Positions 23,601 through 33,710 of a stretch of DNA of 64,000 nucleotides are shown piece after piece (position 1 is the stretch's first letter; each line of letters starts with the position of its first letter). The notes beneath the pieces were generated by a model, which worked only from the letters and a program-made list of their open reading frames with translations, did no database searches and was not told where the DNA came from. Position numbers and translations under genes: made by a program. The stretch comes from Dasypus novemcinctus (taxonomy: Eukaryota; Chordata; Mammalia; Cingulata; Dasypodidae): contig NC_080677.1 in the NCBI RefSeq assembly GCF_030445035.2, positions 107,629,513-107,693,512 on the forward strand, written 5' to 3'.

Positions 23601-26600
23601 AAAATGTAACATGTGAAAAAACAGGGAGGAGCCTGGTAGCAACAGAAATAATGAGCAGATACATAGTTTTAAATGTTTCAGTAAAATGATAGTCAGACCT
23701 GTAATTGACTCTGATGAATCTGAAAGGGCAGACGCTCAATCCCCCAGGCCTGAAGGCAGAAGCCAAGGCCTGGGGGGATTACAGGACCTCAGTGGTGTGA
23801 TTTCTCTGCCTCCCCTGGGCTCCCTGAGCCTGGTTGTGAGATGGGAAGCCAGCTGGCACCTCCTGTCCCACACCCAGCCCGACAAGCAGCTCCCTCTTTT
23901 CCTGGACAAAGAGCGTCAGGACAGGCAGATAACACATCTGGCCCTGAGTCAGAGGGAGAGTCAAATGATCGGAGGTGAGGAGAGAGGTCTGTGTTTACAG
24001 GCAGAGAACGGTCCTGAAAGACGTGGTTTCAGGTAGGGGTTTCCCATTTATTTCTGAACGTCCCCTCTCTCCCTGCCAGATGACAGAGGATCTTCATAAA
24101 GGGGCCTCACAAGGATACACACCTTTCTGCTTCGGGACTAGTTTGATCCTATTGCCTGTTCTAGGGGCCCAGCTCCCTTCTCCCACCAAAGCTCCAAGGC
24201 GGCTCTTTCCAGCTGGCTCCTGTCTCGCTGGACGGTAGAGTCTAGCCAGCCACCTCCTTCCCCACTGAGTTGGTCTAGTCCCTGCTGCTGAGAACTCCCC
24301 CCAGCCGGAGCGAGGCTGAGCAATTGCCATGGTGACAGCCAGCTGCTGCTTAGGCACCAGCCTGGGGTCTAAGCATGAAGAATGGGTGGTGAGGGAGGCA
24401 CACACAGAGCCTGCCCTGCACTCCTGGAGGCAGGGGGAAGGGACACAGGAAAGGCCCCTTTGGGGGCTCCTGGTAGTCTCTGAAGGGTTTGTTCCTTCAG
24501 GCAGAAGCCAGGAAGTTTGAGAGGTGTCAGCTCCTCATTTCCTCCACGCTGGAACTGGAGTTTTTAAAGATGAAGTTTCCTTTGCCAAGGCAGTTCCAGT
24601 ATTTTACACACATATTCACACACTGATGCGCATACTCTTGCACATTGTGTACTTTCTCTCTTGCACTTGACAGCATATTGACCTTCAAGAGGGTTAGAAT
24701 CTGGGGTGTGCAGTCTACTCAAGACTGCTTTAGCCTTAAGACCTGTCCGTTGATGTAAATGGATTAGAGTTCAGAACTTCACAGAGTTTCTGTTCACTCT
24801 GGGCAAGTTAATTATTGGCGATGATAGATAATATTTATTGTCTAGCCTGTGCTGAATGCTTTCTAGGTATTATTTTATTTAATTCTCACAGGAATCTTAT
24901 CAGATGTAAGGGTGTTTTTTTTCGTATTTTGGTTTTTTTTCTTAATTCCCATCTTCAAATATAGAAACTGAATTTCAGAAACATGTCCTGGTCATATAGC
25001 ACAGGTTTGAGTCCCTTCAAGGCCCATGTTCTCAACCACTGTTTTATATTAACCTTGTATTGTCTTTATTTTATTTTTTGAAGATTTATTTATTTATTTA
25101 TTTATTTCCCTTCCCCCCTCCCCCCAATTGTCTGCTCTCTGTATCCATTCACCGTGTGTTCTTCTGTGTCTGCTTGTATTCTTGTCAGCAGCATGGGAAT
25201 CTGTGTCTCTTTTTTGTTGCATCATCTTGCTGCATCAGCTCTCCGTGTGTGCGGTGCCACTCCTGGGCAGGCTGCACTTTTTTCACACAGGGTGACTCCC
25301 CTAATGGGATGCACTCCTTGCACGTGGGGTTCCCCTACACGGGGGACATCCCTGCATGGCACTGCATTCCTTGCACACATCAGCACTGAGCATGGGCCAG
25401 CTCATCACACGGGTCAGGAGACCCTGGATTTGAAACCTGAACCTCCATGTGGTAGGTGGATGCTCTATCCGTTGAGCCAAATCTGCTTCCCTTGTATTGT
25501 CTTTAATTTCTTCATCTGCCTCACAAAATGATTTTGTGGTAAGGGTTGAATGAGAGGATGTTAGTAAAAACATTTCTAGACAGCAAAGCACTAACAGATG
25601 TTATTATTAAATAGTAGTATAATTGGGAAGGAGAAAAATTCTCATCTCTGATCCTGGAAAAGTCTTTCTTTTCCTAGTCTCCTTTAAGGTTACACTCAGC
25701 TCTTAGGGCTCTCTGGTTTTCAAAAATCTCAGGCTCTGGTTCTTTCCCTATCTCCGCAGGTGATTGCCATGTTGATGATGGCTGTGGGAGTCTATGCCCG
25801 GCTGATGAAGCACGCAGGTGAGCCACCTGTCCCCCTCAGCCTCCCAGGACTCTTCTCATGCCCCTTCCCCCTCAGCCTCCTCTGGCCCTGGCCCTCTAGC
25901 CAAATCTTAATGGCCTACTCTGACGCGTCAGGCCACCCATGCCAGTTCACCTGAATTTCCCTGAACCTCTGTGGATCTTCCAAGATATGCCTACATTTTA
26001 GGCTCAGGAGGTGTCTAGGAAAGAAGGTGGGCCTCTGAGAGCGGAGAGTAGAGAAAGACTCTAGCACCTTCCTAGCTCTGTCCTGGAGTAACTTGACCTT
26101 CATTCCTACTCTGCTGCACAGTCTCCTGGAAACAGAAATCTGCAAATCTGAGGAGGCTAATGCCACTCTGATTTCTTTCCTGGAGCGAAAGTGGCCCCTT
26201 CTCTTTTAAGCCTGAAGTAATAAAGAATCTTATTTCGTTAGTTCCTCAATTTAAATGCCACAAACTCTGCTGGGCTCTTTTTGTTCTCTCCGTGGGAGGG
26301 GGTACTGCCTCCCTGTGGCCTTCACCCAGCCATACCAGAGCCATCCCCACCAGGGGAAGAGAACAGTTCCTGGGCACCGCCCCCCCCAACCTGTCCCTGG
26401 ATGACCACTCAGTTGGCACCAGGCTCTGTCTGAGGGACGGCCCCTTCCCCAGAAGCAGCCTTTGCCTGCCTGGCGGTGGACCCTGCCATCCTGCTGATTG
26501 TGGTGGGCGTCCTCATGTTCCTGCTCACCTTCTGTGGCTGCATTGGATCCCTCCGTGAGAACATCTGCCTCCTGCAGACAGTGAGTGGTCAAGGGCCCAC

Positions 26601-29600
26601 CTCCATTACGGCCCTCCCCCACATGCCTCTCAGGTCCTGACTTCCTGATGCCATTCCTATAACCTTTCAGTTTCCTCCATTCCACCCCACCCCTAAGGAC
26701 AGCGCTGTCCACTCCTCACTGCATAGCTTAGCTCTGGGTGACCCCAGGGCATGGTAGCCCCACCCCCACCCCGAGTCCCAGAGACAGCAGCCTTTCCCCT
26801 GTGTGGGGCATCTAGGAAGACTGGCCCCCGACATATCCCTATGGCCCTGGGAGGGGTTGCTGCCCAGAGTGGTAAGACTCTGCCCTTCTCCTGCCTCCTC
26901 CCCCACAGTTCTCCATCTGCCTCACCGTGGTGTTCCTGCTGCAGCTGGCTGCTGGGGTTCTGGGCTTTGTCTTCTCAGACAAGGTAATGCTGGGAGCCGA
27001 AAAGGCCTCCTCAGGTGTGAACCAGAGGGAGGAAGGGAAGGTTCCTGTTCATGGTTGGTCTGTTTATTTAACCCCAGCCACCTACCCCCGAGAAGCATCT
27101 CTCTTTGGAAGGTTCTCCTTAGGGATGAATGCATGGTCTTTAAAGTCACCATATTTAAAGAGGATTTCAAGATTGTACGGGGATTTTCCTCTCACAGTCT
27201 GCGAGACCAACAGGGAAGTAATCTCTATGAACACAAAGTTAAAATCTGCAAACATTAATGGTGAATGACGAAGTAAAACGCAGCTAGGGAGCAGACCATA
27301 GACAATGAGAAGAGTCTCTTATTTCTTTAAAAATTTTGTTGGTGTAAAGAGAGGGAAGGAAGGGGGAAGAGGAAACAGGATTTTGAACCGTGCTTACTAT
27401 ATCTGGAAGTGGTCTGCCATTCAGTGACAGTCCATTTAATCAAGAACCTGAATTCCTTTCCCAAAGTACAAATGATTGCCCAGGGCAAAGTGTAGGATTA
27501 TGGATAGGAAACATTGAAAAAAGCAGTAGAGAAGAAAAGAAGAGAGCATTGTAGAAAACTATGACATTGAGAGACACTGAGTTAATTCAGATATCCTAGA
27601 CCTTCTGGCTTAGTAAAAACCTAAAATGACATGGGAACTGTTGAGTCTAAAGACATGCTATTCACTTTTGTCCACTAGAGGTCAGTGTCTCAGCTCAGTG
27701 AGTCCCTTTCTGCCAAAAAAAAAAAAAAAAATAGTAGTTTCTCTGCTTTGCATCAATCAACAAGTATTTTGTGATAATAATATTCGGAGGTAGATAAATG
27801 TTGGATTATCTTAAAATGGATCCCCTTCCTCCCCCTCCCAAACACAGCTCCTTCCTTCCAGCTCTGACTAGTTTCACCTCTGGCCACAGAAGTGCTGCTT
27901 TCCAGAAAGCAGCAACAGGTCCAGCATCTCTCTTAACTTCCTCCCCTCCTCCTCCCCACCCAGGGTGCAGGAATATAGAACCGGCTACCCCCCCCCCCCA
28001 TTGCTAGGACTGGGTTCTGATTTGAAAGCTGACTCAAATAAAGAAGGATACTCACTTTCTTCTAGAGTTTCTTCAAGGAGGAGCAAGTTAGGGATTTGTC
28101 GTGTGTCCTGATTTCCTCCCCATGTCTCTGCCAGGCTCGGGGGAAAGTGAGCGAGATCATCAACAATGCCATTGTACACTACCGAGATGACTTGGATCTG
28201 CAGAACCTCATTGACTTTGGCCAGAAAAAGGTCTGGGCTAAGGGTGGTGACATCAGCCAGTGGTTGGGGAGGCTGTGGGTGTAAGTTAATATTATCCATC
28301 CCCAGAGATGCCCCCTCCAGGCCTTAGGCCTCTTCATTGTCTGCTAGGTAATAGATTCTGGGAAGAGGTTTGTCAAAAACAAAACAAAACAAAAAAACAT
28401 CATACACAGCACAGAAGAGTATATATAGTAATCTAATATTTCGTGTGAAAAAGAGGGAGGAAAGAATATAGATTCATGTTTGCAAAAGGAATCTGGAAGG
28501 ATTCATAAAAACACACAAACAATAGTTACTTATAGGGGATTGAGGAGCTGGGAAGCTTTTTGGCTATTACCTACTCAAATTTTTTATTTAAAATTATTCA
28601 GATCTTAAATGAAAGTGCTTTTGAGAACAGTGCCAAGTTTCCATTCTCCTGGTGCAACAGGCACTTGTGACTTTGGGATCATGGAGTATTTACTTTCAGA
28701 GAGTAATTATGGGCCCTCAGTATTGAAGATTCCTCTTCTGTGTTTTCATTATGTTAAGATAAAGGTTTTCAGTACTGATCCTTTACTTATTTCAGCCAGT
28801 GTTTTTTTTTTCTCTCCCCTTCCCTCCCACCCCCCACCATTGTCTGCTCTCTGTGTCCATTCACTGTGTGTTCTTCTGTGTCTGCTTGTATTCTTGTCAG
28901 CAGCACTGGGAATCTGTGTCTCTTTTTGTTGCATCATCTTGCTGCGTCAGCTCTCCGTGTGCGTGGTGCCACTCCTGGGCAGGGTGCGCTTTTTTCGTGT
29001 GCGGCAGCTCTCCTTGCAGGGCACACTCCTTGCGTGTGGGGCTCCCCTATGTGGGGGACACCCCTGCGTGGCACAGCACTCCTTGCACGCGCATCAGCAC
29101 TGTGCGTGGGCCAGCTCACCGCATGGTTAGGAGGCCCTGGGTTTAAACCCTGGACCTCCTATGTAGTAGGTGGATGCTCTATCAGTTGAGCCAAACCTGC
29201 TTCCCTCAGCCAGTATTTTTGAGCACCAACTTTGGCAAGCTCTGTGCTGTGCAGGACTACAGAACCAGAACCTGCTTCCCAGGGAGTTATAATTAGGTGT
29301 ATAAAATAAAATACATATACAACTGTAATAGCAAGACCTGCTATAAGGTCAACAAAATGTAAAATGGCATGGCCATTAAAGAAGAGAAGATTCTTCAGAT
29401 GAGGGCAATCAAGAAGCTTGAGCTCAAGGTTCAAGGTGGTATTTTAAACACAACCCGAAGTTACAAACAGAAGCTTCCCATAGATAATTGGTGCTCTGAG
29501 AATTCCCCTGGTCACCTGTCTGTGAGGGGTAGCTGGTTCTTAACCTCTGTGGGTGGGCTTTGTTGCAGTTCAGCTGCTGTGGAGGGATTTCATACAGGGA

Positions 29601-30595
29601 CTGGTCCCTGAACATGTACTTCAACTGTTCGGATGACAACCCCAGCCGTGAGCGCTGTTCTGTGCCTTACTCCTGCTGCCTACCCACCCCCAACCAGGTG
29701 AGCAGCCATCTCATCTCATTTCCTCCTGAACAGTGAGTGGTATGAGATACTTTCTGATTAGGGCAGCTGCGGGTGGAAAGCCCATTCCCTAGCTTAAGCC
29801 ATCAATTTCATTGGACAGCCTCTCATGTTTCTCTTAACCCCAATCTGATGGCTCTATTAACCTTTCACTCCTGTAGCCCAAAAGGGGGTTCAGAAGGGGC
29901 AGAGAACTGAACTCAGACCTCTCAGAGAAAGGGAAGTCTGCATTTAGTAATTTCCAACCCAGCAGCTTCCACGTGTATTCTCTAACAATTTAGGGGTTGA
30001 GGAAGGGAGGGATGTCCATCAGCTACGGCCTGAAATGACAAAAAGCCATTGGGATGTGGGTACCACTTGGCTTTTTTACTCTCTCCCCAGGCAGTGATCA
30101 ACACCATGTGTGGCCAAGGTATGCAGGAACGTGAGTACTTGGAAGCTAGTGAGGTCATCTACACGAATGGCTGTATTGACAAGCTGGTCAACTGGATACA
30201 CAGCAACCTCTTCTTACTTGGCGGTGTGGCACTGGGCCTGGCCATCCCCCAGGTAACTTACCCTGTAAAACTGCAGGTCCTACAAACTCTACAAAGACTC
30301 CTTTGTTTTCAGGAGGGCACGTGGAGATTTGCTAGGGTGTTAAAGCACTGACATTGCTGAGGGGCAGGGGATGGGAGAGAGGAGTAAAGGCACAGTGGGC
30401 AGACAGGAGGAACGGTGCTGACTGTGCCAGGAATATGAACCTGGGGCAAAAAAAGCCTCACAAGAGGGCCCAATCCCTTCTTGCCTCTCCTAGCTGGTGG
30501 GAATCCTGCTGTCCCAGATCTTGGTGAATCAAATCAAAGATCAAATCAGGCTCCAGCTCTACAACCAGCAACACCGGGCTGACCCATGGCACTGA
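8362..30595 (+). CDS. TSPAN33: TSPAN33, tetraspanin-33 (complete, 8 coding exons)
   Basis: Coding exons are 8362-8463, 25760-25817, 26453-26580, 26909-26983, 28135-28230, 29569-29697, 30091-30252 and 30494-30595. They splice in frame to 283 residues, the length I recall for human TSPAN33. Four membrane segments are visible at about residues 22-47, 64-86, 97-118 and 236-262. The large extracellular loop has the CCG motif at 156-158 and eight cysteines (156, 157, 173, 183, 189, 190, 203, 224), the TspanC8 signature; N172 is an N-glycosylation sequon. TspanC8 members bind ADAM10, help it leave the ER and steer its substrate choice; TSPAN33 is known from erythroid and activated B cells. The start ATG lies in a good context (gggaccATGg) inside a CpG island. 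The C-terminus ends ADPWH, where I recall human ending in Y. No disabling change is seen. SMO follows 18 kb downstream on the same strand. Confidence 0.97.
9165..9310 (+). repeat. MIR SINE fragment
   Basis: Forward MIR features: gacctggattctcatccccg, then gtctcagtttcctcctccat. Confidence 0.7.
9800..9930. repeat. MIR-like fragment
   Basis: Contains ttttagaactggaaggaatt and attttataggtgagaaagct, a common ancient mammalian SINE-like pattern. Exact family unsure. Confidence 0.4.
11185..11235. repeat. Short GGCAGTGGY-type minisatellite
   Basis: A purine-rich tandem run of ggtggcagt/ggcggcagt units, about five copies, in TSPAN33 intron 1. Slippage-prone and probably length-variable. Confidence 0.7.
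11502..11899 (+). repeat. DAS-type SINE
   Basis: Full-length forward copy, from gggaagcagacgtggctcaa to ataaataaaataaatcttaa, with flanking aagaagtag duplications. Confidence 0.9.
12400..12550 (+). repeat. L2 3' end fragment
   Basis: Shows the L2 tail pattern: gagctcctgaggctagggac, then cccagtgcccagc. Confidence 0.5.
13423..13805 (-). repeat. Young DAS-type SINE
   Basis: A full-length reversed copy with long poly-T and many CpGs kept. It is flanked by the 15-base duplication tataggggaaatctt (13408-13422 and 13806-13820). Very similar to the copies at 39.9 and 46.0 kb. Confidence 0.93.
14640..14870 (+). repeat. MIR SINE
   Basis: A nearly full forward MIR: acccgggttccagtccctct, then ttaaataagatggtgtgtat. 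Confidence 0.75.
16865..17270 (+). repeat. DAS-type SINE inside L1
   Basis: Full-length forward copy flanked by aataaaaag duplications of the L1. Confidence 0.88.
17449..17907 (+). repeat. Composite DAS-type SINE with an extra module
   Basis: Standard head and tail, but the middle (about 17665-17785) carries a second tRNA-like segment with its own B-box-like ggatcggttcccagc. Flanked by L1 duplications of about atatacaa. About 50-60 bases longer than its neighbours. Confidence 0.75.
17960..18110 (+). repeat. 79-bp tandem duplication within L1
   Basis: Two adjacent copies begin attagggaaatg at 17960 and 18039 and run through ccactagaatggccactaat, with only a few mismatches. Confidence 0.85.
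18841..19196 (+). repeat. DAS-type SINE inside L1 3' UTR
   Basis: Forward copy, from ggggagcagatgtggctcaa to an A-rich tail. Somewhat shortened in the body. Confidence 0.87.
20285..20460 (+). repeat. MIR-family fragment
   Basis: Pattern gtgggaagagcactggactg, then aaggttctattcagctctaa, as in MIR3-like elements. Confidence 0.55.
21099..21500 (+). repeat. DAS-type SINE
   Basis: Forward copy, slightly short at the head (starting at gattagcccaatgg), with a complete body and A-tail. Confidence 0.87.
21573..21950 (+). repeat. DAS-type SINE
   Basis: Forward copy with flanking atctaatc duplications. Confidence 0.88.
22121..22521 (-). repeat. DAS-type SINE
   Basis: Full-length reversed copy, from aaagatttatttattttatt to aagtctgcttccc. 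Confidence 0.9.
22585..22880. mobile_element. MER5A-like hAT MITE with a nested SINE
   Basis: Shows gtggatctcaaacttggttg and cacattggaattacctggg at one end and aggtgattctcatgg at the other, the MER5A pattern. It is interrupted by a short SINE at 22745-22829. Confidence 0.6.
22745..22829 (-). repeat. Short tRNA-like SINE monomer
   Basis: Reversed unit (ggggattgaacccaggacct to ctacgtctgctcccc) flanked by aggtgattct on both sides. Confidence 0.75.
22885..22985 (+). repeat. L2 3' end fragment
   Basis: Contains cttcttaagggcagggacca and atgcatagtagttgctgaaa, the typical L2 tail. Confidence 0.65.
22990..23455 (-). mobile_element. MaLR/MLT1-like solo LTR
   Basis: A reversed LTR-type repeat from ttagtttcctattgctgcta to attattctacctaccaca. 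An old fossil of the ERV3/MaLR type. Confidence 0.6.
24820..25040 (-). repeat. MIR SINE
   Basis: Reversed MIR pattern (ttattttatttaattctcac, then aactgaatttcagaaacatg) with a T-rich interruption near 24915-24945. Confidence 0.6.
25080..25491 (-). repeat. DAS-type SINE
   Basis: Full-length reversed copy; flanking cttgtattgtcttta duplications. Confidence 0.9.
25760..25817 (+). CDS. TSPAN33: TSPAN33 coding exon 2
   Basis: A 58-base exon encoding the rest of TM1 and [11 protein letters not shown] of the small loop. The acceptor is tctccgcag and the donor gtgagc; it ends at phase 1. It follows a 17.3-kb intron. Confidence 0.96.
26453..26580 (+). CDS. TSPAN33: TSPAN33 coding exon 3
   Basis: A 128-base exon encoding the end of the small extracellular loop, TM2 ([21 protein letters not shown]) and the short intracellular turn [11 protein letters not shown]. 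The acceptor is cttccccag and the donor gtgagt. It restores phase 0. Confidence 0.96.
26581..28134 (+). other. TSPAN33: TSPAN33 introns 3 and 4
   Basis: Apart from exon 4 at 26909-26983, this is intronic sequence with no repeat I can name. A short A-run lies at about 27715-27731 and a C-run near 27989-27998. Confidence 0.6.
26909..26983 (+). CDS. TSPAN33: TSPAN33 coding exon 4
   Basis: A 75-base, 25-codon exon that is almost exactly TM3 ([20 protein letters not shown]), ending SDK. The acceptor is ccccacag and the donor gtaatg. Confidence 0.96.
28135..28230 (+). CDS. TSPAN33: TSPAN33 coding exon 5
   Basis: A 96-base exon encoding the first helices of the large extracellular loop ([20 protein letters not shown] onward to FGQKK). 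The acceptor is ctgccag. The donor, AAG|gtctgg, departs from the gtragt consensus, so splicing may lean on the strong exon-side bases. Confidence 0.95.
28802..29205 (-). repeat. DAS-type SINE in TSPAN33 intron 5
   Basis: Reversed copy, from tctctccccttccctcccac to aaacctgcttccc, flanked by tcagccagt. Confidence 0.9.
29569..29697 (+). CDS. TSPAN33: TSPAN33 coding exon 6
   Basis: A 129-base exon encoding FSCCGG and six of the eight loop cysteines, including the PYSCC pair, plus the N-C-S glycosylation sequon. The acceptor is ttgttgcag and the donor gtgagc. Confidence 0.96.
30091..30252 (+). CDS. TSPAN33: TSPAN33 coding exon 7
   Basis: A 162-base exon encoding the last two loop cysteines (TMCGQG and NGCID), the NWIHSN juxtamembrane segment and most of TM4. 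The acceptor is ctctccccag and the donor gtaact. Confidence 0.96.
30494..30595 (+). CDS. TSPAN33: TSPAN33 coding exon 8 and stop
   Basis: The last 33 codons complete TM4 ([14 protein letters not shown]) and give a short cytoplasmic tail, ending in TGA at 30593-30595. Confidence 0.96.
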   Translation: MVGILLSQILVNQIKDQIRLQLYNQQHRADPWH

Positions 30596-31570
30596 GAATC
30601 CATCCTGCACCTCCTCACCATGGCGACAGGCCCCATCTTCCAACAGCGGTGGATACAGCTTTCAGCACCAAATGGAGATTCCTACTCTAGCCCCCCCAGT
30701 GACAGTCTAGTGGGAAGAATCAAACTCCAGATGGGCAGAAGGCATAAGTGGCTCAAGTCTCAGGATATGTCCCCTCTCCCCCATCCTAGCATTGTCAGAG
30801 AATTATTTTGTTTCTAACCTTAAGCATTTGTGTTTTTTTTTTTTTTTTTTAAGTTTTGTTTGAGCAGACATGTTTGGAAACAGCAGCTGCACAGGGAATT
30901 ATTGGGTACTAGCTGCTTCTTTCTCACTGAGGCACTGCAACCTAACAACTCTGTTAGGGCTGCTACCGAGCTGGGAAGACATTCTCTGATTCCAACTGTT
31001 GTCAGCCAGACCTGGCTGTGGAGAGTAGGCACCAGCAGCCCTTGCCTGGAGTCCAGTTGGCTAGATACCAACTCCAGAAGGAAAGGGAGTGGAGAGGGCA
31101 GTGAGCTTGGGTGTCAGCTGGGGACATTTGTATGCATTGGGTAGGAGTGGAAGGGGATATGTTTACCAAATGCTGCTCTGCCATACCACCCCCCCCCCAG
31201 TCTCAGCCCGCCACATCCTGCTCCTCCCTGATTTCCATGGAAACATGGCAGCAAGGGCAAGGGGTACTACAGCAGCCAAATTTATCTCCCCACCCCCTCT
31301 TTTTGAAAAAAAGTTTGGAACCATGGCCTCTATACTCTGCAGCCGGTAGAAGTGGTTCAGAGCCATACATGCTCTTGAATTCCTCCCTGTGTAGCTCTCC
31401 CGTTCCACCAAGTGAGGTTTTCTTTAACCTTAGCAGTATGCAAAAGAGAGGTAACACACACACACCATCACCCTGCACCAGAGCTCAGTATTTCTACACT
31501 GTAAGAAACAAGAATCTTGCTGGGGTTGGGGGAGCCAGAAACAGCAATAAAAGTTTGTTGACCTGGGCCA
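30596..31570 (+). other. TSPAN33: TSPAN33 3' UTR
   Basis: Runs from the stop codon to just beyond the AATAAA at 31546-31551. It holds a T-run near 30832-30851 but no long interspersed repeat that I recognise. The end is inferred from the poly(A) signal, not seen directly. Confidence 0.7.
31546..31551 (+). terminator. TSPAN33: Poly(A) signal of TSPAN33
   Basis: Canonical AATAAA about 950 bases after the stop codon, followed within 15 bases by a T/G-rich stretch. I saw no other AATAAA between the stop and here. Confidence 0.75.
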
Positions 31571-31879
31571 AGCTGGACTCCACGAATTTTCCATTCTGGT
31601 AACTAGAAAAGGAGGGGTGGAAGCGCCCCGTCGGTGGGTGCTCCCTGCAGGCGGGGACTGGAGAGTCGCCTGTGGGCCACAATACCTCTCTGGCCGCCAC
31701 ACGTCCCACCTCCTTCATCATCAGGTGCACCACCCTTTCCCTGCCCACAACGCGGCCCTCCCCGTTCGAAATCAGGTCCATTTTATCCCCAAAACTGATG
31801 GTACTTGAAGGAAAAAAAGTTTCGTATTAAAGTGAATCAAATTAATCTGTTACCCAAAACCTTTTTTAAGACTGGGGGC
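31571..31879. other. No recognisable feature
   Basis: Single-copy-looking sequence between the TSPAN33 poly(A) site and the orphan CpG island. Confidence 0.5.
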
Positions 31880-32500
31880 GGGAAGAATATGTTTGGAAGC
31901 CAGAGGCTAGCCCCCTCCCCGGGGAGGAGTGGAAGGAGGAGGGAGCAAGTCGTCTCTTCTCTCCGAGTCTGGGCCCCTTGCCCCTCCTGCACCTTTATCT
32001 AAAGGAGCTGAGACAGCAGCCCGTCTTCGTTAGGGAATCAAGGCAGCACTTGGGCGTTGAGCGCGGGCCTTCCTCGCTCCCAAACGAGTGTGCGTGGGCG
32101 GCGAGCGGCGAGGCCCCGCCCGCGGCGGGGGGAGCGCCGGGGGCGGGGGGGGAGCGCCGGGGCGGGGGCGGGGCCCGCTCGGCTCCGTGGGTGGTCCCGC
32201 CCCCGCGGCCGGCCGCGCGCACCTCCGCCCTCCTGGGACGAGGAGCCGGGGCCTGGGCTGCGAGGGGTGGGCGCGGGCCCTGGTCGCTGCCCTGGTCCCT
32301 GTCCGCGAAGTCTCTTCGCCGCCGGTTGCGGTCGGGGGCTTCCGACTAGGGCCTCGTGCCGGCCGAGGAAGGAGTCGAGGGAACACCTACGGTGCCAGAC
32401 AAAGAATCGCGGGTTCGCGCCCCGCCCCCGCTCCAGCTTCTTAACCCAGCCCTTGTGTTCCTGGGAGGGCGTCTATCCAGCAGCCGCCTGAGGCCCCGGC
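31880..32500. promoter_or_regulatory. Orphan CpG island between TSPAN33 and SMO
   Basis: About 600 bases of CpG- and G-rich sequence, densest at 32050-32380, starting roughly 300 bases past the TSPAN33 poly(A) site and 16 kb before SMO. It has several GC boxes, long G-runs at 32120-32177 and an exact TGGGTGGTC at 32188-32196. No homologous protein is recognisable; the open frames have CpG-island composition. It could be a promoter of an unannotated transcript or an enhancer-like island. Confidence 0.7.
32188..32196 (-). promoter_or_regulatory. Consensus GLI-binding 9-mer
   Basis: The + strand reads TGGGTGGTC, the exact complement of the GLI consensus GACCACCCA. It lies inside the orphan CpG island. 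About half a match is expected by chance over a window this size, far fewer inside this island. Binding is unproven. Confidence 0.4.
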
Positions 32501-33329
32501 CAAGGTTTAGCTCCCAGCTAACAACAGATCGGAAGGAAAAAAAATCATCACAAGTAAAAAAAGATTAAATAAGGGCCTTTTATTCTGGGAGAAAAGAAGG
32601 AAAACAAAAACGCGCTTTCTTAGTGACGCGGCTTTTCCTTGGTGCCAGAGACCTGCAGACACGGTTCCTTCTTTTAGTGACGTGGACCCAGAAGCCGGTG
32701 TCTCTGGTAAGGGTTGGGAGGATACACCTACCCTATTCACCGGCCTTGAGGCGTTCATCGGCATCAAGGCTTCTTGGTGGAACTAGGAGACCAGGAAGGG
32801 TGGTTTTCGGAGCCAGGATTCAAATCCAGATTTTTTAAAGGTCTCTGATGTCCTTGAGTTTCTATCCTTCTGGCCTTGGACAAAGGGTCCGGGAATTTTT
32901 GCCCAGACCCCAGGCCTTGAAACATGCTGAGCAAGTGTTCAGAAGCTCCTAGTGCAGGTTCCATGTTCCTGGCTCATGTGCCAATGTCTGGTTCCCAGAT
33001 TCTCTCTTGCTTTCTCTCGCGCACGCGCGCGTTCACAAGAAATTTAGCCTAATCTTGCAGGAGAAAATGCACCGACTCTTAAAGTTTTTTTCATTGTTAT
33101 TTCATATTTGTGTTTAATTTGCTTCTAACTTTCTACCTATTTCTAGTAACCCTAGTCCCAAGGATGTGGGGTTAACCCAGTTCCTCAGAACGGCTAATCA
33201 AATCCAAGCCCCAAAGATGGGTGGTTGGAAGGAGATTCTTGGAGGGAGCAGAAATTAGGCTGAGTGTGGAGAGAAGGAAAGAAGAGGCCTGAGGGACAGG
33301 TGAAAATCTGGCTGGGGTGTCAACACAAA

Positions 33330-33710
33330 AAAGATACTGCTTGGTTCTGTTGCCTCCAGCGGGGCCAAGTTTCTTCCAGAGGCTCTAGGAGAGATTCCCT
33401 TTCCTGATCTTTTCCAGCCTCCTGAAGGTCCTTTCTTCCATCTTCAAAGCTCATCGCTGCATCCTCTGCTGCTGTCATCATTCTCCTTTTTCTCTGATCG
33501 CAACTCTCCTGCCACCTTCTTAGGGGGACCCTTGTGATTATATTCGGCCCCCTCAGATAATACAGAATAACTTTCCCATTTCTAGATCCTTAACTTAAGC
33601 GCATCTGCAGAATCCCTTTTACAGTGTAAAGTGGTGTATACACAGGTACCAGGGATTAGGACAAGGACATTATCGGGGGCCCTTATTCAACCTACTGTAC
33701 CCCCTTTCCA
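33330..33710 (-). mobile_element. MaLR/MLT1-like LTR fragment
   Basis: Reversed LTR-like repeat (ggctctaggagagattccct, then ggacccttgtgattatattc, then ccttattcaacctactgtac). Lacks the outer end seen in the copy at 33960. Confidence 0.5.

Larger units (their letters stand above)
8464..25759 (+). other. TSPAN33: TSPAN33 intron 1
   Basis: A 17.3-kb first intron holding SINEs, an L1 remnant, MIR, L2, a MER5-like element and LTR-like repeats, listed separately. The remaining single-copy stretches (8640-9160, 9320-9800, 9960-11185, 11240-11500, 11910-12400, 12560-13400, 13821-14640, 14870-15800, 19430-20280, 23460-24820 and 25500-25759) show no exon or RNA gene I can support. Confidence 0.8.

Noticed and set aside
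32057-32491. Overlapping Arg/Gly-rich open frames in the orphan CpG island
   Set aside because: Same composition effect. No homology, signal peptide or splice structure supports a protein.
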